Assembly: GCF_048553275.1 (NCBI RefSeq)
Contig: NZ_JBLZMW010000015.1
Coordinates: 62,001 to 126,000, forward strand
Length of the DNA stretch: 64,000 nt
DNA from: Pacificoceanicola sp048553275
GTDB lineage: Bacteria; Pseudomonadota; Alphaproteobacteria; Rhodobacterales; Rhodobacteraceae
Direction of reading: 5' to 3'
The translations under genes and the position numbers were made by a program. The notes under the pieces are model-generated. The model ran no database searches, had not been told where the DNA came from, and saw nothing but the letters and a program-made list of their open reading frames with translations. Position 1 is the stretch's first letter; each line of letters opens with the position of its first letter. Shown one piece after another: positions 33,909 to 42,690 of this stretch.

Positions 33909-35008
33909 GGCGCGGGCTCCAGTGGAACAGTAAGATCGAGACAATAGCCCCCGGGCTGTGGCCCGGCATTCATGGTGCCGCCGATTTGCTCGGCGGAGGC
34001 TTCCATCAGCCGAATGCCGATTCCGGTACTGGCGTCGATGGGGCCCTTGCTCTCGCCGCCAGTGCCATTGTCCCGGCAAATCAGCACAAGGCTCCCCGCG
34101 TCTTCCGACACCGCGATCGACACCACCCCGCCGGCGCCCTCCGGAAAGGCATGTTTGAACGCATTGGCGGCAAATTCGCTGATGATCAGCGCGAGCGAGG
34201 AGGCGACCTGCGGCGACACGGTCAGCGGCGCGCATGTGATTTCAAGCACGATGCCGGCCGGAGCTTGGCTTTGCAGCAGGACGACCATCCGATCAAGATA
34301 CTCGGAGAGCGAAACACTCTTGTGGCTGTTTGATTGGTACAAGGCCGCGTGCAGCTCTGCCACCGCCGTCACCCGCCGGTCCACCGCCTGCAGAATGTCA
34401 CGGGTTTCGTCATGGTCTGCCCGTGATCTATAGATTCGCAGAAAAGACGAAACCGTCTGCAGCGAGTTCTTGACCCGGTGGTCGATTTCATCGCGCAACA
34501 CCTCTTCCGCAGCCAGTGCCCTGTGCAAGTCAAGCTGCTTCATGACCTGCTGCGCCATCACCCGCAGCACATCGCGCTGCAGATCCGTCAAGACGCGCGG
34601 CTTGTCATCCAGAACGCAGAGCGTACCAATCGCTCGGCCAGTCGGCGTGATCAACGGCGCACCTGCATAAAACCGCATCTTCCCGGTCATCCCGGAACAC
34701 AGAGGGTTGTCGCGTGTGCGATCGTCATCGAGCGTATCGGGAATTTCCGTCAAGTCATCGTGTAAGATCGCATGCGAGCAGATCGAGGATTCGAGATCGG
34801 TCTGCGCGACATCCAGACCGACACGGGCTTTGAACCACTGCCGGCTGTCATCCACAAAACTGATCAAGGCTGTCGGAACATCGAGCAACCTCGCCACCAG
34901 TGCGACGAGCGCGTCAAAATCCGGTCCCGTCTCGGTGTCGAGTATATTGTACCCTTTGAGCTCTTCCAGGCGAACAGATTGATCGCCGGGGATGTCGGCC
35001 AATGTCAT
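33905..35008 (-). CDS. GAF-domain sensor histidine kinase (HisKA_2 type)
   Basis: A 367-residue soluble kinase: GAF domain about residues 20-160, HisKA_2 dimerisation/phosphoacceptor motif LRDEIDHRVKNSLQTVSSFL, and an HATPase domain with EFAANAFKHAF (N box), CRDNGTGG and TGIGIRLMEASA. No transmembrane segment, so it senses a cytoplasmic signal. The GAF part resembles those in light- or redox-responsive kinases, but no cofactor Cys motif is obvious. No response regulator gene is adjacent. Confidence 0.88.
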   Translation of the reverse strand: MTLADIPGDQSVRLEELKGYNILDTETGPDFDALVALVARLLDVPTALISFVDDSRQWFKARVGLDVAQTDLESSICSHAILHDDLTEIPDTLDDDRTRDNPLCSGMTGKMRFYAGAPLITPTGRAIGTLCVLDDKPRVLTDLQRDVLRVMAQQVMKQLDLHRALAAEEVLRDEIDHRVKNSLQTVSSFLRIYRSRADHDETRDILQAVDRRVTAVAELHAALYQSNSHKSVSLSEYLDRMVVLLQSQAPAGIVLEITCAPLTVSPQVASSLALIISEFAANAFKHAFPEGAGGVVSIAVSEDAGSLVLICRDNGTGGESKGPIDASTGIGIRLMEASAEQIGGTMNAGPQPGGYCLDLTVPLEPAP

Positions 35009-35369
35009 GATCGCCTCTCTTTCCTTTGAGTAAGCAATATTAGCAAATTCAAACGCTCTAGCAAGGCATTGATTTTATGCAAGAACATTACGCGACGACA
35101 GTCTTACGTAACGCAGTTTCCGATGCGTTCACGTTCGGGATGGCAACGCTGGCCGATCCGGACAGCCAGGGATTGCCAGGCCAGACGACGAGGTGGATTT
35201 CCCATGGCATGACCGGATCTCCCGCGCATCAATCCCGCACCGACCGTGCGAAGAAAGGACGCTATGCTACTGCAGCAATTAGGGAAACTCTTCTGCCCTG
35301 ATACAATATCGACCGTTTCTGACACAGCTCTGGCTGACAAATGACCGCACTTTCTGCTATAAATGCCCC
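35009..35369. other. Intergenic region between divergent kinase and nucleotidyltransferase genes
   Basis: 361 bp, A/T-richer near 35030-35075, which probably holds the kinase promoter. No terminator, RNA gene or small protein gene with a ribosome-binding site was found. Confidence 0.5.
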
Positions 35370-35972
35370 ATGCATGATATTGCCATTCTGATCCCCGCTG
35401 CCGGCGCCAGTTCCCGGATGCTTGGGAAAGACAAACTGCTCGAAGTGGTCGACGATGCCCCGCTGCTGCGCAGGCAGGCCAGTCGTGCATTGGCCACCGG
35501 CTGCCATGTGACCGTCACCGTGCCGGATCACGACCATCCGCGCTGTGCGGCGTTGGCCGGGCTGCCGGTGCAACTTATTGCGATCCCGGATGCATCCGAC
35601 GGCATGTCTGCTTCGCTGCGACGCGGGGTTGGACTCCTGCCGAAGGGGATGTCTGCCGTGATGATACTGCCCGGTGATATGCCTGACCTTGAGACTGCGG
35701 ATATGATGCAGCTTATCAAGGGGTTCCGCGCCCTTCCTCATCCGATGCTTCAACAGGCCTGCGGCGCTGACGGAACGCCCGGTCACCCGGTCCTGTTTCC
35801 TGCGGATTGCTTCCTCGCGCTGACCCGCCTGACCGGCGATCAAGGGGCGCGGGACATTGTCCAGGCAAACGCGCATCGGCTGGCGCGTATCCCGCTTGAA
35901 GGCAACCGTGCCTTGACGGATCTCGATACGCCGGAGGCTTGGGCCACGTGGCGGGCTGAGGTGATGGCTTAG
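35370..35972 (+). CDS. MobA/MocA-like nucleotidyltransferase
   Basis: A 200-residue NTP-transferase-fold protein with the N-terminal signature LIPAAGASSRMLGKDKLLE, VTVTVPDH and LPGDMPDL (metal-binding Asp), then GHPVLFP. This architecture matches molybdenum cofactor cytidylyl- or guanylyltransferases (MocA/MobA). No molybdoenzyme or xdhC gene is adjacent in this window, so the substrate is uncertain. Confidence 0.8.
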   Translation: MHDIAILIPAAGASSRMLGKDKLLEVVDDAPLLRRQASRALATGCHVTVTVPDHDHPRCAALAGLPVQLIAIPDASDGMSASLRRGVGLLPKGMSAVMILPGDMPDLETADMMQLIKGFRALPHPMLQQACGADGTPGHPVLFPADCFLALTRLTGDQGARDIVQANAHRLARIPLEGNRALTDLDTPEAWATWRAEVMA

Positions 35973-36098
35973 CAAGATCGTTCAATCTATTGATTTCAAA
36001 TAAAAATGAGGCAGGTCACCCTGCCCCGTTTCTTTGTCTGTCCGCACTTGAGAAGGCGTTTGGCCCAGCCCTGTGGGGCTGAACCGAAACCATCCCAA

Positions 36099-39000
36099 TC
36101 ACTTTGTCAGAAGCTGTGCTTCGTGCTTTTTCAGCGAGCGGCGCGCGGCGCCATAGGCTTCGAGGCCCTCGGCCTGCTCCAGTTCGGGGAACAGCTCGAA
36201 GATTTCTTCAAGTTGCGCCGTCCCGATGCCCTTCAGCGTGTAATCTCCAGGCTGGAAGCTTTCGGTCCAGGCGCCGTTCGACAGGATTACTTCGTGGTTT
36301 TCGAACATCACGTGAATGTACGAGACCCCGAGGCTTTCGACCTCGTCCACCCCGTCAAGACCGGTCAGGTGCTTGGCCGCGACCAGAACTTCCCGCTCTT
36401 CAAAGTAAAGCGCGGTCTTGTCGTTGGCCACCAGGATGCGGTGATTCGGCGAGACCAGCATATCGTGCTCAGGCAGGTTATTCCCAAGAACGCCCTTCTG
36501 GATCAGGATCGGCTTGAAGTGCGGCTTGCGCGCCAGATCAAATCCGGTCAGGTCCTTGCGGCCCACCCATTTGATCGCCTGAATGCCGTTGTCACGGGTG
36601 ATGACACGGTCGCCGGGTTCGAGATCTTCGACAAGACGCTCACCCTGCGGCGTCGCGATCAGCGTACCGGGGGTAAAGCACGGGACCACTTCTTCGATTT
36701 CGAAGAAGTCCATGGTGCCGGTGACATCGCCATCAGCATTGAGGAATTCGACGGTGCCGTCGATGCCGTTGCCGTTGCTGTCCGGCGAGGTGTCGACAAT
36801 GCGCCAATCCTCGCCGCGCACCCCGACGCCGCTCAAATCGAGGATGTCGTAGTCATCCCCTTCCGCGCCGCCATCCACGGTGTCGCCGATGCCGTCTGCG
36901 GCGCTATCGACGACGATCACGTCGCGATCCGCACCACCAGAGATGCTGTCGTCACCTGCGCCGCCGTTCAGAGTGTCGCCACCCTGACCGCCGATCAGCG
37001 TGTCGTCGTCACCGCCACCGTTGATCGAGTCTTCATCGATGCCACCGTCAAGGTAGTCATTGCCAGAACCGCCAAGCAGAGTATCATCATCGTCGCCCCC
37101 AAAGATTGTGTCATTTCCGAGCGCGCCAATCAGACTGTCGCGGTCGTTCTCGGTGTTAACGTCGATGTCGTCGGTTAGTTCCAAGGCCGCCGGTGCGGAG
37201 CCGTCGATATAGTCGTCGTCCTGACCGCCGTCGATGGTGTCGGAGCCATGACCGCCAAGCAGCGAGTCGTTCCCTTGGTTGCCGGTGATGAGGTCATCAT
37301 CAATGCCGCCATCCACCGTGTCATCGCCCTGTCCGCCGTCGATCGTATCATCGTCGTCGCCGGTTTCGATGGAATCGTTCCCGGTGTTGCCCTCGACATA
37401 ATCGCGGCCATCCTCGGTGTTGGGATCAGAGGTGAAGCCCAGCGTCGGGAAAAACGGATCGTCGCCTTCGTAGTTCGAGAAGGTGTTGACGCCCGCAATG
37501 ATCGTGTCATCGCCCGCGCCGCCAAAGATGGTATCGGCCCCCTGCGGGTCCACGAGGATGTCGTTGCCATCGCCCAGCGTGACAAGGTCGTTGTCGATGC
37601 CAGGGTTGACTACATCGTTGCCAGCGCCGGCATTGATGGTGTCGTTGTCGTCCCCGGTGTTGATCACGTCGACACCAGCGGTGCCGTCAACGCTGTCCAG
37701 ATCGTCGCTCGGATCGGGGTCTTCGTCCAATCCGTTGAACGGGTCGTCATCCTGCAGCGACGGATCGACCGGGAAGATGTCCGTGTCGATGCGGCCGGGA
37801 TCCGCAGGTGTGACGGTCACGATGATCTCGGCCGTGTCGGTGCCGCCGTTGCCGTCGTCGATGGTATAGGGAATCGTGTCTTCACCGATAAAGGTTGGAT
37901 CGGGCACATAGGTCACGGTGCCATCGGGGTTGAGCGTCGCCGTTCCGTTGGTGGGCGTGCCGATCGCGACACAGACAACCGGATCGCCGTTGGGATCGCT
38001 GTCATTCTCCGTCGGATCAAGCGTGACGGGCGTGCCGACCTCCGTGGTTGGCGTGTCGTCGACAGCGACCGGCGGATCGTTCGGAGCGTCGTCGGACACG
38101 GTGACCGTAACGGTCGCAGCGTCGGTGCCGCCGTTGCCATCGTCGATGGTGTAATCGAACGTATCGGTTCCGGTGAAACCGGCGTCCGGCGTGTAGGTGA
38201 TCGTCCCATCGGGATTGACCGCCACCGAGCCGTTGGCCGGATCGGTTGCCGATGTCGTGCTCAGCGTGTCGCCTTCGGGATCGGTGTCGTTGCCGAGCAC
38301 GGTGAGGGTCACAGGCGTGCCGACGGTGGTCGTGCCAGCATCGTCGACAGCATCCGGCGCGGTGTTCGCATCCGTCACGGTGACCGTGATGGTGCCCTGA
38401 TCGCCGAGACCACCCGTGTCGCGCAGCTCGTAGGTGAAGCTGTCGGTCCCGGTAAAGCCGGCGTTCGGCGTATAGGTCACGGTGCCGTCAGCATTCAGGA
38501 CTGCGGTGCCGTTGGCGGGGGTGCCGATGGAGAGAACGGACAGATCGTCGGTGCTGTCTTCGGCATCCAGATCGTTCAATGTAGGGTCAAGCGTCACGGG
38601 CGTTGCGACGCCCGTGGTTTCGGTGTCGTCGAAGGCCACCGGCGGCGTGTTGGTTCCGTTATCAACCACCACGGTCACGGTTGCCGTATCGGTGCCGCCA
38701 TTGCCGTCATCAATGGTGTAATCGAAGGTGTCAGTGCCCATGAAGCCCGCATCGGGCGTGTAGGTGATGGTCCCGTCGGGATTGACCACAACGGAGCCAT
38801 TGGCCGGATCGGTGGCGGAGGTCGTGGTCAGCGTATCGCCTTCGGGATCGCTGTCGTTGCCCTGTACCTGAACAACAACGGCCGTATCGACCGAAGTCGT
38901 TTCGGTGTCGTCCACAGCGTCCGGCGCGGTGTTGCCATCCACGTCAACGGTGGTGAAATGCACGTCGGAAACGGTCACGGCCTGCTGCACGGTGCCGCCG

Positions 39001-39575
39001 TTTTCGTAAATGATCTCAATGCTGTGAACCGGCTGATCAATGGTCACAAGGAGCGAGCCGGAGGCGTCGGTAAACGTGCCTTCTGTTGTGCCTGTCGCGG
39101 TCTGCCCAGACGTCGCGACGGCGCCCGCAGGGGTCAGCGTGACCGGCACGAGGTTGCCCTCGGCGTCATAAGCGTTGACCGTGACGATGTCTTCGAAGTC
39201 TCCGGCGCCGATGTTGTCCATATCGCCGTTCAGGGAAGAAAAATCGAGGTCGTTGATGCGGAATGAAACGGCCTGCACCTCGTCGGTGAAGCTGTCGGTG
39301 TCCGTGGCGGTAAAGGTCAGCGTTGTGCTGGCGGTCGACGGCACGCCATCGTCATTCGCATCGTCGAACATCTTCAGGAAGGAATTCGGGTTCAGGTCTT
39401 CGCCATCGGCGACATAGCCTTCGGCGCTGTAGGTAAACGCGGAGGCATACGGATCGGCCGCATTGAACGTGACCCCGACTTCAACACCGCCGGTGTCGAC
39501 CGCGACGCTCGCCCCGTCATCCAGATTGGTACCATAGGCGCCCAAAGCACCCCAGTTAAGAAACAGATCAGCCAT
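36099..39575 (-). CDS. Large secreted protein: cadherin-like repeats, RTX repeats and C-terminal Hint domain
   Basis: A 1158-residue acidic protein without an N-terminal signal peptide. Residues 1-210 are a beta-rich N-terminal domain. Four tandem Ig/cadherin-like repeats follow at about 216-305, 309-402, 405-495 and 499-592, each with NPDGTxTYTPxxGFxGxDxF; repeats 1 and 3 are nearly identical. RTX calcium-binding nonapeptides (GGxGxDxI) occupy about 630-905. A Hint domain starts at Cys966 (CFTPGTLIATPQGERLVEDL) with the SPNHRI block and HVMFENHEVIL near the end. RTX repeats point to type I secretion and calcium-dependent folding. Hint domains self-cleave in intein and hedgehog proteins; this one has no C-extein, so it is more hedgehog-like. 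Confidence 0.88.
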   Translation of the reverse strand: MADLFLNWGALGAYGTNLDDGASVAVDTGGVEVGVTFNAADPYASAFTYSAEGYVADGEDLNPNSFLKMFDDANDDGVPSTASTTLTFTATDTDSFTDEVQAVSFRINDLDFSSLNGDMDNIGAGDFEDIVTVNAYDAEGNLVPVTLTPAGAVATSGQTATGTTEGTFTDASGSLLVTIDQPVHSIEIIYENGGTVQQAVTVSDVHFTTVDVDGNTAPDAVDDTETTSVDTAVVVQVQGNDSDPEGDTLTTTSATDPANGSVVVNPDGTITYTPDAGFMGTDTFDYTIDDGNGGTDTATVTVVVDNGTNTPPVAFDDTETTGVATPVTLDPTLNDLDAEDSTDDLSVLSIGTPANGTAVLNADGTVTYTPNAGFTGTDSFTYELRDTGGLGDQGTITVTVTDANTAPDAVDDAGTTTVGTPVTLTVLGNDTDPEGDTLSTTSATDPANGSVAVNPDGTITYTPDAGFTGTDTFDYTIDDGNGGTDAATVTVTVSDDAPNDPPVAVDDTPTTEVGTPVTLDPTENDSDPNGDPVVCVAIGTPTNGTATLNPDGTVTYVPDPTFIGEDTIPYTIDDGNGGTDTAEIIVTVTPADPGRIDTDIFPVDPSLQDDDPFNGLDEDPDPSDDLDSVDGTAGVDVINTGDDNDTINAGAGNDVVNPGIDNDLVTLGDGNDILVDPQGADTIFGGAGDDTIIAGVNTFSNYEGDDPFFPTLGFTSDPNTEDGRDYVEGNTGNDSIETGDDDDTIDGGQGDDTVDGGIDDDLITGNQGNDSLLGGHGSDTIDGGQDDDYIDGSAPAALELTDDIDVNTENDRDSLIGALGNDTIFGGDDDDTLLGGSGNDYLDGGIDEDSINGGGDDDTLIGGQGGDTLNGGAGDDSISGGADRDVIVVDSAADGIGDTVDGGAEGDDYDILDLSGVGVRGEDWRIVDTSPDSNGNGIDGTVEFLNADGDVTGTMDFFEIEEVVPCFTPGTLIATPQGERLVEDLEPGDRVITRDNGIQAIKWVGRKDLTGFDLARKPHFKPILIQKGVLGNNLPEHDMLVSPNHRILVANDKTALYFEEREVLVAAKHLTGLDGVDEVESLGVSYIHVMFENHEVILSNGAWTESFQPGDYTLKGIGTAQLEEIFELFPELEQAEGLEAYGAARRSLKKHEAQLLTK
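38106..38858. repeat. Diverged direct repeats encoding the cadherin-like modules
   Basis: The DNA of module 1 (about 38670-38858) and module 3 (about 38106-38294) is clearly similar along its length, with conserved runs such as GTGTAGGTGAT. Modules 2 and 4 are more diverged. This suggests an intragenic duplication of a two-module unit. Confidence 0.6.
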
Positions 39576-40465
39576 CTTTCGACCCTCATTACCTTTCCCG
39601 GGGAGAACCCGGTTCGCAGTGTCGGCGACAATGCGCGCGGCACTGCCCGTTTCCTCAGTTACCCGTCAGGCTTGCGATTGATTGCGAAGTGTCACGGCAA
39701 AGCGCAACGCCCTGAAATAAGAGCAGACACACTTCGCCATAGCAGCACGGGCGGATTCTCCACCCTCGCATCACCTCGCATCCATCGCGGATGCTCAACA
39801 GATCAGCGGCCGCCCCCGTGGCCAACAGACTTCACCCCCCAGTGGGCTTGCGTTAATTAATACGCAATGACCGGTGACGCACAAAGGACAAAATTTGCCA
39901 ACGCTTCCCCCTGGCCGGGCTGACCGGGCCAAATGTGACCGAATTTTCGCAAAGGCTGAGCGAAATTTTCATCACATTGTTTCCAGTTTTTCCGGAGTTC
40001 GCTTCGGTAAATCCCTTAGAATTTGTCGAAATCTTGATCTCCGGCTCAAATGGCGCTTTTGCAGCCGCATTGATTGTCCGCGCTTTGATAACAGTTGCCC
40101 GGCTCCGGAGATCTGGCCCGTGCGATCGCATTCGGTGACAAAATGTGGCGATATTCGCCACCTCGCGTGAACCAATCGCGACGCGACGCTGAGATTGTTC
40201 ATGCGCGGGGCGGGTTTGCAGCACTCCTGGCTCGAATCATTCGGCCCATTTCGCCACAGTTTCGCTACAATTGAGACAGGCTCAGGGGCCGCAGATGCCG
40301 GGCTCGCCGTGATCCATGATATTGGCGATGCATTGCGCCATTGCCAGACGAAACCGAGGCGCGCGCCTCGGTCAAGGATGTCCTTGCGGCAGGCGTGGTG
40401 GCATTTTTCTTTTCAATGTCAGGCGGCTTGGCTACATCGGTGGCAAAATCGGGAGTGAGAATGGC
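39576..40465. other. Long non-coding region between the Hint protein gene and aroQ
   Basis: 890 bp between divergent genes, with an A/T-rich stretch about 39900-40110. It contains GCGTTAATTAATACGC, a near-palindrome, at 39850-39865; an inverted repeat GTGGCGA-TAT-TCGCCAC at 40145-40161; and a 20-bp perfect palindrome at 40353-40372 in the aroQ leader. No protein gene was supported; possible frames lack ribosome-binding sites. Confidence 0.55.
40353..40372 (+). promoter_or_regulatory. 20-bp perfect palindrome in the aroQ leader
   Basis: ACCGAGGCGC followed by its exact reverse complement, with a second small hairpin (CAAGGA/TCCTTG) immediately after. It could be an operator or an RNA hairpin affecting read-through into aroQ, 94 bp upstream of the ATG. 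Confidence 0.35.
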
Positions 40466-40897
40466 ATGAAGACGATCTATGTATTGAACGGTCCGAACCT
40501 GAACCTGCTGGGCAAGCGGCAGCCGGACCTCTATGGCACTGAGACCCTGGACGACGTGACCGCGCTCTGTACGCGTGTCGCCGATGACGGGTTCGCCATT
40601 CATCAGGCACAATCCAATTACGAGGGTGGCCTGGTCGACCTGATCCATGAGGCGCGCGAAAAAGCGTGTGGAATCGTAATAAACGCAGGGGCTTATACGC
40701 ACACGTCCGTGGCCATTCTGGATGCGCTGAACACCTTTGAAGGACCGGTTATGGAGGTGCACATCAGCCAGGTGCACAAGCGCGAGAGCTTTCGCCACCA
40801 TTCCTATATATCGATGCGCGCCGATGGCGTGATCGCGGGTCTCGGGACGGAGAGCTATGCTGCGGCCGTGCGCCGGATCTGCCAATTGGTGGGTTAA
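40466..40897 (+). CDS. aroQ: Type II 3-dehydroquinate dehydratase
   Basis: A 143-residue dodecameric-type dehydroquinase of the shikimate pathway. The diagnostic motifs are YVLNGPNLNLLGKRQPDLYG, QSNYEGGLVD, INAGAYTHTSVAI and EVHISQVHKRESFRHHSYIS. The start at 40466 has GGGAGTGAG upstream. No accB/accC genes follow, although that linkage is common elsewhere. Its stop overlaps a GTTAAC motif. Confidence 0.95.
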   Translation: MKTIYVLNGPNLNLLGKRQPDLYGTETLDDVTALCTRVADDGFAIHQAQSNYEGGLVDLIHEAREKACGIVINAGAYTHTSVAILDALNTFEGPVMEVHISQVHKRESFRHHSYISMRADGVIAGLGTESYAAAVRRICQLVG

Positions 40898-40986
40898 CCT
40901 TTCGGGCGCGCCCTGCCCCGGTTAACGCAGCGCGCCGAGGGGTAACGGCGCGTACGTTGCCAGTGCAACGCCCATATCTTGTGATC

Positions 40987-41011
40987 AACGCCTCTGCCCG
41001 GCAGAGGCGTT
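40987..41011. terminator. Perfect 12-bp inverted repeat between aroQ and phoB
   Basis: AACGCCTCTGCC and its exact complement around one central base, able to form a hairpin on either strand between convergent genes. It lacks a T tract, so terminator activity is tentative. Confidence 0.45.
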
Positions 41012-41041
41012 AACCGTTTCGAGGCCAGCGTTAACGGGCGT

Positions 41042-41073
41042 TTGGTACGATTCTCGCCGAGTTTGGTACAAAA
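41042..41073 (-). repeat. 32-bp intergenic repeat, copy 2 (inverted)
   Basis: Read on the minus strand it matches 3689-3720 at 30 of 32 bases, with the same two GTACCAA blocks spaced 21 bp apart. Both copies lie between convergent gene pairs. Confidence 0.75.
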
Positions 41074-41251
41074 TCCAAAAGCCGCATGCATTGTGATAGC
41101 GCTACCGGGCCAAACCCGCACATGACATTGCGTCAGAATTGGTTAATCACCGCGAAAACCGGGCAGCACAGGGCGGACATTCCGCGCCCGCAGGGAACCG
41201 GATTGCTTGCAGGAACCCGGCGCCGGTCGCTCAGGGCCGGTCGCTCAGGGC

Positions 41252-41941
41252 CTATCCGAGTGCATAGCCCGCCCCGCGCACGGTGCGCAGCGGGTCCTCG
41301 CCGCCGTGTTTGCACAGCGCCTTGCGCAGGCGCCCGACGTGCACATCGACGGTCCGGGTGTCGACGTAGATATCGCGCCCCCACACCCGGTCCAGCAGTT
41401 GTTCGCGAGTAAAAACGCGCCCCGGCTTTTCCATGAAGGTGGAGAGCAGACGGAATTCCGTCGGTCCGAGTTTCAACGGATCTTCGCCGCGGGTCACCCG
41501 GTGCGATTCAGAATCGAGCCGGATGTCCTCGTACTCCAGAACCAGCCCGGAGGCCGCCGGACGGCTGCGGCGCAACTGGGCGCGAACCCGCGCCATCAAC
41601 TCGACCACCGAATAGGGTTTGATCACATAGTCATCCGCGCCGGTCTCAAGCCCGCGCACCCGGTCCACCTCTTCGGAGCGGGCCGAGAGCATGATGATCG
41701 GCACCGCACGCGTCTCTGGCCGGGTCTTGAGCTGGCGGCAAACCTCGATTCCGGACACCTTGGGCAGCATCCAGTCGAGCACGATCACATCAGGGTGCTC
41801 CTCGTCCATGAGCACAAGCCCCTCCTCGCCATTCTCGGCGGGCACGACGCGGAAGCCCTCCGCTTCGAGATTATAGCGCAGGACTTCCCGCTGGGCGGGT
41901 TCGTCCTCGACCAGAAGAACGGTGGGTTGATCGGCAGCCAT
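41252..41941 (-). CDS. phoB: Phosphate regulon response regulator PhoB
   Basis: A 229-residue OmpR-type regulator. Receiver residues Glu12, Asp13, phospho-acceptor Asp56 (VIVLDWMLP) and Lys108 are present; the C-terminal winged helix has LGPTEFRLLSTFMEKPGRVF and TVDVHVGRLRKAL. It binds Pho boxes such as the one before pstS. It is the last gene of the pst-pho operon, 16 bp after phoU. Confidence 0.95.
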   Translation of the reverse strand: MAADQPTVLLVEDEPAQREVLRYNLEAEGFRVVPAENGEEGLVLMDEEHPDVIVLDWMLPKVSGIEVCRQLKTRPETRAVPIIMLSARSEEVDRVRGLETGADDYVIKPYSVVELMARVRAQLRRSRPAASGLVLEYEDIRLDSESHRVTRGEDPLKLGPTEFRLLSTFMEKPGRVFTREQLLDRVWGRDIYVDTRTVDVHVGRLRKALCKHGGEDPLRTVRGAGYALG

Positions 41942-41957
41942 GGGCGTGCTTCCTCTG

Positions 41958-42686
41958 TCAGTCGGTCAGCGGGGTGCTGAGCGCGGCATCGGTGGAGGTT
42001 TCATCCTGCTTGTCGCGCGCCTCTTCGGGTCTGCGGCCCGAGGTGAGAAAAACGACCTGCTCGGCGATGGAGGTGACGTGGTCGCCCATGCGCTCCATGT
42101 TCTTGGCAATGAAATGCAGGTGCATGCAGGCGGTGATATTGCGCGGGTCTTCGAGCATGAAGGTCAGGAACTCGCGGAACAGCGTATTGTACATCTGGTC
42201 GATTTCGCTGTCGCGGTCGATGACATCAAGCGCCAGCGCCTCGTCACGCTGGATGTAGCTGTCGAGCGCGTCCTTGAGCATCACTTCGATCTCGCGGGCC
42301 ATGCGGCGCAGCGAGTGCGAAGCGCCGTCGATGTTCGGCATTTCGACCAGGACGGAGGTGCGCTTGGCCATGTTCTTGGCCAGATCGCCGATGCGTTCGA
42401 GGTTGGCGGACATGCGCATGACCGAGAGGATCACCCGCAGGTCGATCGCCGTGGGCGCGCGCAGGGCAATGACGCGGGCGGCCTCGGCGTTGAGCGCCTC
42501 TTCCATGGCGTCGATCACCTTGTCCCCGGCGCGGACCTTTTCAGCCAGCTCGATGTCCCGGTTCTCAAGGCTGATGGAGCCGTCGCGGATGGCAACTTCG
42601 ACCAGACCGCCCATCTTGAGGATCTTGGCCTGAATGCCTTCCAGGTCGCGGTCGAAGGCTGAGGAAATGTGCTGGTACGTTTCCAT
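41958..42686 (-). CDS. phoU: Phosphate signalling protein PhoU
   Basis: A helical-bundle protein with two PhoU repeats, each with an acidic E-x3-D-type metal motif region (for example RIGDLAKNMAKR and RMGDHVTSIAEQ). It restrains PhoR/PhoB when phosphate is ample. ATG 42686, 4 bp after the pstB stop, gives 242 residues; a TTG at 42698 overlapping pstB is the alternative. Confidence 0.94.
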   Translation of the reverse strand: METYQHISSAFDRDLEGIQAKILKMGGLVEVAIRDGSISLENRDIELAEKVRAGDKVIDAMEEALNAEAARVIALRAPTAIDLRVILSVMRMSANLERIGDLAKNMAKRTSVLVEMPNIDGASHSLRRMAREIEVMLKDALDSYIQRDEALALDVIDRDSEIDQMYNTLFREFLTFMLEDPRNITACMHLHFIAKNMERMGDHVTSIAEQVVFLTSGRRPEEARDKQDETSTDAALSTPLTD

Positions 42687-42690
42687 GAGA

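Larger units (their letters stand above)
40898..41251. other. Convergent intergenic region with GTTAAC cluster and 32-bp repeat
   Basis: 354 bp between the 3' ends of aroQ and phoB. It holds four GTTAAC sites (40893, 40921, 41009 and 41030), a 12-bp inverted repeat (40987-41011) and the second copy of the 32-bp repeat (41042-41073). No gene supported. Confidence 0.65.

Noticed and set aside
35077..35301. 74-codon frame between the kinase and the nucleotidyltransferase
   Set aside because: No ribosome-binding site and no protein-like pattern.
36099..36680. Possible intein at the Hint domain
   Set aside because: There is no C-terminal extein or terminal His-Asn splice junction; the domain runs to the protein end, so splicing is not expected.
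36800..37700. Regular short repeats suggestive of a CRISPR array
   Set aside because: The periodicity is that of RTX nonapeptide codons within a continuous reading frame; there are no constant repeats with unique spacers.
37248..39266. Open frame of over 600 codons opposite the cadherin/RTX protein
   Set aside because: Repetitive antisense of the Asp/Gly repeats; composition mirrors the repeats and no start site is evident.
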